From assembly GCA_964557205.1 (NCBI GenBank), contig CAZKZI010000153.1:1-6955 (forward strand): a DNA stretch of 6,955 nt, read 5' to 3'. The notes beneath the pieces were generated by a model, which had not been told where the DNA came from, searched no databases, and saw only the letters and a list, made by a program, of their open reading frames with translations. Source of the stretch: JAQVQN01 sp964557205 (GTDB lineage Bacteria > Verrucomicrobiota > Kiritimatiellia > RFP12 > UBA1067). The position numbers were made by a program, and so were the translations under genes. Below are positions 4,340 through 6,955 of this stretch, one piece after another (within the stretch, counting starts at the first letter, position 1; each line of letters starts with the position of its first letter).

Positions 4340-6487
4340 ATGAAATATCACCGTTCAAGTGACGTGCGGACTCGGGCGCACAGGTTGTTTTTTGCAGGTT
4401 CGTATGCCGCTGTCATGGTCTGCGCGCTGGGCTGCGCAGGCGTATTCCAGACCGCAGACACGCCTGTTGACGAAAAGGAGCGGGACAAGCAGGGGCTTTT
4501 CCCGGTGACCGTGCAGTTCTCGCCCGTGCCGGACGCGCCGGGCTGGCAGGGCGGCGACCAGAAGCTTGACGAGGCGCTGGTGCTCAGCACGCTCGACAAC
4601 ATCATCGCCCACGGGTGTACGGCGCTTTACCTCCCGCAGTCTTCGCAAATGGGCGCGCCGGTCCCGGAAGCCCTCCACCCCGCCATCGCCGGCGCGGCCC
4701 GCGCTCGCGGGATGAAGGTCACCTGGCAAGCTGGGGGTCTTGAACTCTTCGGTCGCAAACAGCCTCCGAAAAATTGCGTCTATTCGCCGCGCTACGCCGA
4801 GGCCGTCCGCAAGAACGTGGCGGAAAAGCTGGCTCCGCTCGCGGGCCAGCCGGATGTCGAGCGGGTCTTCTGCTATCAGGACGAGCCCTTCCACCAGGGG
4901 GTCGAGTCGTTCGGAACCAACGACGAGGTCAAGGTGGAGTTCCGCAAGCGGTACGGCTACGACATGCCCCCCAGCCACGACTCGGTCCGCAATGACCCGG
5001 TCAAGTGGCTCGACGTGATCAACTTCCGCTCCGATTATTTCCCGGACGGCTGGCGCCAAACCTACAAGGCCATCAAGGCGACCAACGCGAACTTCAAGGT
5101 CATCATGACGCACGACAGCCACAGCACGTTCGGCGCCGCGGTTGATTCCCACGCGCGCCTGTTCGTGGATGACGTCTTTCACTGGGGCGGGGACTTCGCC
5201 GACACCTTTGTCTACGACAGCTACCCGTACATGATGACTGATTTCCGATACGGCGAGTGCCGCCGCATCGTCAAGCCGCGCATGAGCCAGTTCCACTACT
5301 CCTTCGCGCAGATGCGCAACTTGACGCGCGCTTACGGCAAGGAACTCGGCTTCTGGTTCGGCACGTATAACGCGCTCTGGTTCAAGAAATCCATGGGCGA
5401 GGAGCTTCGCCGCATGAACTGGCTCGAGCGCGAGACCGCGACCACCGCCGTGGCCCAGGGTTCCGACTTCCTGATCTTCGGCTTTGGCATCCCGCAGGAC
5501 GCCGGCCATTGGCGGGAGCTGGGCAAAGGGCTGAATCTGATCCAGCGGTGCGGTTCTAGTCTGCGTCAGGCACCCAAGGTCAAAGCCAAGGCGGCCTTTC
5601 TCTTCCCGCGCACGCAGTGCATCCAGTTGCAGGAGGAATACTGGAACGTGGGTCTCTCCTTCGAGTTGTTCCTGCGCGCTTTCGGCGAACTGGACGTGCT
5701 GCACGAGGAACAGGTGACCGACGACACGCTGGGCGGCTACGAGATGCTCTGCCTGTTCGATGTCCAACTGCTGCCGGAGGATGTGGCCGGGCGGATAGCC
5801 GCATTTATCGACAAGGGCGGCGTGGTGGTCGCGGACTGTGTGCCTCAACTGGGCCGGCACAAAGTGCCGCTGCAGACGCTCATGCCGCTGTTCGGCGTGG
5901 ATGCCGCCGCGACGGGTCGCGTCAAACGCTCCGGACGGTCTTCCGAAGAGGCGAGCACCGCCGCAGTGCGCGGCAACAGCTTGGGCGGCTCGTACGATTT
6001 CACTGTCGCGAGCCCGCGCCTGTGCCGCGTGACGGACGGCGAAGTGCTCCTTAAAACGCAGGACGGACAGCCGGCGCTCATCCGCCGCAAAAGCGGCCGG
6101 GGCACGGCGTGGCTGCTCGGTTTTTGCGCCCAGGACAGTTACTTCCAGGCGTGGAAGACAGACGACGGCAACACGCGCAGGCAGCTTTACGGGCTGTTGA
6201 ACGCCATCGCCAGGAAATCGGGCGTCCGGTCGCATGTGCATTCCTCCAACCCGGACGTGGAAGCATCCGTGCGGGCCAGCGCGCGGGAAGCCTATCTGTT
6301 TGTGATCGACCACGAGGCGCCCGTTAAAACGGCCCGCATCCGTCTCGCGGATCTGCCTTTCAAGATCAGGCGTGTCACGGACATCGCGTCCGGCAAGGAA
6401 GTGCCATTCAAACGGCAGGGGCGCACGTGCATGATCGACGCGGACTTGTCCGGCGGCGTCACGAAAATCATGCGCCTGACGCCGTGA
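4340..6487 (+). CDS. GH42-like (beta-galactosidase-like) probable lipoprotein, 715 aa
   Basis: The N-terminus is basic, then hydrophobic (HRLFFAGSYAAVMVCALGC). Cys32 after Ala-Leu-Gly makes a somewhat degenerate lipobox, so export and lipid anchoring are likely. Residues ~55-400 read as a GH-A-type TIM barrel. Marks are the opening strand PVTVQFSPVP, LDNIIAHGCTALYLP, VFCYQDEPFH (176-185), KVIMTHDSHSTFG, DTFVYDSYPY (288-297), LGFWFGTYN (336 on) and GSDFLIFGFG. Residues ~410-600 resemble the GH42 trimerisation domain, which has a glutamine-amidotransferase-like fold (EMLCLFDVQLLPED, then FIDKGGVVVADC). The last ~80 residues are a small beta domain. GH42 enzymes use an Asn-Glu acid/base pair; here it is Asp181-Glu182, and the nucleophile is not obvious (Glu336 is a guess). 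The protein may act on something other than galactosides, or may not be catalytic. It follows the GHL10 gene by 20 bases, suggesting one operon. Confidence 0.75.
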   Translation: MKYHRSSDVRTRAHRLFFAGSYAAVMVCALGCAGVFQTADTPVDEKERDKQGLFPVTVQFSPVPDAPGWQGGDQKLDEALVLSTLDNIIAHGCTALYLPQSSQMGAPVPEALHPAIAGAARARGMKVTWQAGGLELFGRKQPPKNCVYSPRYAEAVRKNVAEKLAPLAGQPDVERVFCYQDEPFHQGVESFGTNDEVKVEFRKRYGYDMPPSHDSVRNDPVKWLDVINFRSDYFPDGWRQTYKAIKATNANFKVIMTHDSHSTFGAAVDSHARLFVDDVFHWGGDFADTFVYDSYPYMMTDFRYGECRRIVKPRMSQFHYSFAQMRNLTRAYGKELGFWFGTYNALWFKKSMGEELRRMNWLERETATTAVAQGSDFLIFGFGIPQDAGHWRELGKGLNLIQRCGSSLRQAPKVKAKAAFLFPRTQCIQLQEEYWNVGLSFELFLRAFGELDVLHEEQVTDDTLGGYEMLCLFDVQLLPEDVAGRIAAFIDKGGVVVADCVPQLGRHKVPLQTLMPLFGVDAAATGRVKRSGRSSEEASTAAVRGNSLGGSYDFTVASPRLCRVTDGEVLLKTQDGQPALIRRKSGRGTAWLLGFCAQDSYFQAWKTDDGNTRRQLYGLLNAIARKSGVRSHVHSSNPDVEASVRASAREAYLFVIDHEAPVKTARIRLADLPFKIRRVTDIASGKEVPFKRQGRTCMIDADLSGGVTKIMRLTP

Positions 6488-6528
6488 CGCAAAAGCTGAG
6501 GCTGGTGGATGTTGTGCGGCTTGGCAGG

Positions 6529-6551
6529 TTGCTCCCATAGAACGGGGGCAA
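6529..6551 (+). other. Weak hairpin in the 6488-6594 intergenic space
   Basis: TTGCTCCC (6529-6536) can pair with GGGGGCAA (6544-6551), with one G-U, around a 7-nt loop. No T-run follows, so it is not an intrinsic terminator. It could weakly attenuate or stabilise the transcript, or be chance. Confidence 0.2.
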
Positions 6552-6577
6552 TCAGGACAGCAGGGAATCAATCACAG

Positions 6578-6587
6578 AAGGAGGAGG
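6578..6587 (+). promoter_or_regulatory. Strong Shine-Dalgarno AAGGAGGAGG
   Basis: This is an extended match to the 16S 3' end, seven bases before ATG 6595. It is the strongest ribosome site in the window and fixes the start of the last gene. Confidence 0.8.
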
Positions 6588-6594
6588 CAAAAGA

Positions 6595-6955
6595 ATGAAA
6601 TCGGAAATGCAAAAATGTTTCATGGCGATGCTGGGGTTCGTGGTCACGGCGTGTGTGCAGGCACAAGCTCCCGCTCGGGGGCAAACGGCAGGAAACATCA
6701 CATGTGAGATCAAACCTCACAACGGCAAGACGACGATGTTCGTGAACGGCGCGCCGCGCTTTCCGATGGCGTACTCATCGTATTATCCGGAACAGTACCG
6801 CTACAAGCAGATGTCGGATCACGGGGTTCACACTTATATTCTAATATTGACGATGACCGACAAATGGCTGGGCGGGGACGCACCTGTCAAATGGAACACG
6901 CCTGGACTCTGGCGCGGGCTTGACAATGTGGATATGTCGGTCGTGGAAGCGAACC
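6595..6955 (+). CDS. N-terminus of an exported glycoside-hydrolase-like lipoprotein (partial)
   Basis: The frame runs from ATG 6595 to the window edge, giving 120 codons. The start is a basic and hydrophobic signal (MKSEMQKCFMAMLGFVVTAC) with a good lipobox (Val-Thr-Ala-Cys20). A signal peptidase I site after AQA, at residues 22-24, is the alternative. After the signal comes KTTMFVNGAPRFPMAYSSYY, then YRYKQMSDHGVHTYILIL and WLGGDAPVKWNTPGLW. This is the usual opening of GH-A clan enzymes such as the GH42/GH35 group: a first strand with 'NG.P.FP', then a helix leading to 'G.....I'. The catalytic residues lie outside the window, so the family is open. It lies 107 bases after the GH42-like gene and may belong to the same operon or have its own promoter. 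The role is likely processing of glycans at the cell envelope. Confidence 0.65.
   Translation, partial: MKSEMQKCFMAMLGFVVTACVQAQAPARGQTAGNITCEIKPHNGKTTMFVNGAPRFPMAYSSYYPEQYRYKQMSDHGVHTYILILTMTDKWLGGDAPVKWNTPGLWRGLDNVDMSVVEAN

Noticed and set aside
6529..6551. Intrinsic terminator after the GH42-like gene
   Set aside because: The stem is weak, the loop is seven bases and no T-run follows. It is kept only as a low-confidence hairpin.
4355..6571. Very long minus-strand open frame (738 codons) opposite the GH42-like gene
   Set aside because: It is a high-GC shadow frame. Its translation is rich in Arg, His, Ala and Val with no recognisable domain, while the + strand frame has a ribosome site, signal peptide and domain motifs.

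Overview
The window looks like part of a scaffolded draft genome, possibly metagenome-derived, from a GC-rich polysaccharide-degrading bacterium. The gene content suggests the PVC superphylum (Kiritimatiellota, Lentisphaerota or Verrucomicrobiota). That assignment rests on gene style only: an autotransporter-associated beta-strand repeat protein, a secreted SGNH hydrolase remnant, exported GHL10 and GH42-like hydrolases, and clusters of short palindromic repeats. No marker gene is present. All recognisable genes read on the + strand.

Left part (1-575): the 3' end of a secreted beta-strand-repeat protein.

Middle part (576-1819): a mosaic of gene fragments and repeats. The first 55 codons of an SGNH/GDSL hydrolase run straight into a palindromic array of 42-bp units (757-914). 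The array gives way, at a shared stretch of up to 14 bp, to an internal piece of a dihydrodipicolinate-synthase-superfamily aldolase with an apparent frameshift. That piece overlaps the start of a small cysteine-containing protein (1088). The end of this small gene runs into an 11-bp-stem palindrome, then a 45-bp tandem array interrupted by exactly 100 N (1558-1657). Real rearrangement at repeats and assembly error at repeats both fit this picture.

A second small cysteine protein (1820-2290) follows. It shares exact W/C spacing with the first, so the two are very probably paralogues. They most resemble L-2-amino-thiazoline-4-carboxylate (ATC) hydrolase-like proteins, but this family call is tentative.

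Right part (2391-6955): three exported carbohydrate-active genes in a row. They are a signal-peptide GHL10 protein (642 aa), a probable lipoprotein GH42-like protein (715 aa) starting 20 nt downstream, and the N-terminus of a third GH-like lipoprotein that runs off the window. The first two probably share a transcript. The GHL10 protein has a GATase-like module before its barrel, whereas the GH42-like protein has a similar module after it. Together they look like a small envelope glycan-processing locus; the substrate cannot be read from the sequence.

Nothing here amounts to a clearly new defence or mobile system. The most interesting signals are the repeat-bounded gene fragments, the paralogous cysteine proteins and the permuted hydrolase architecture.
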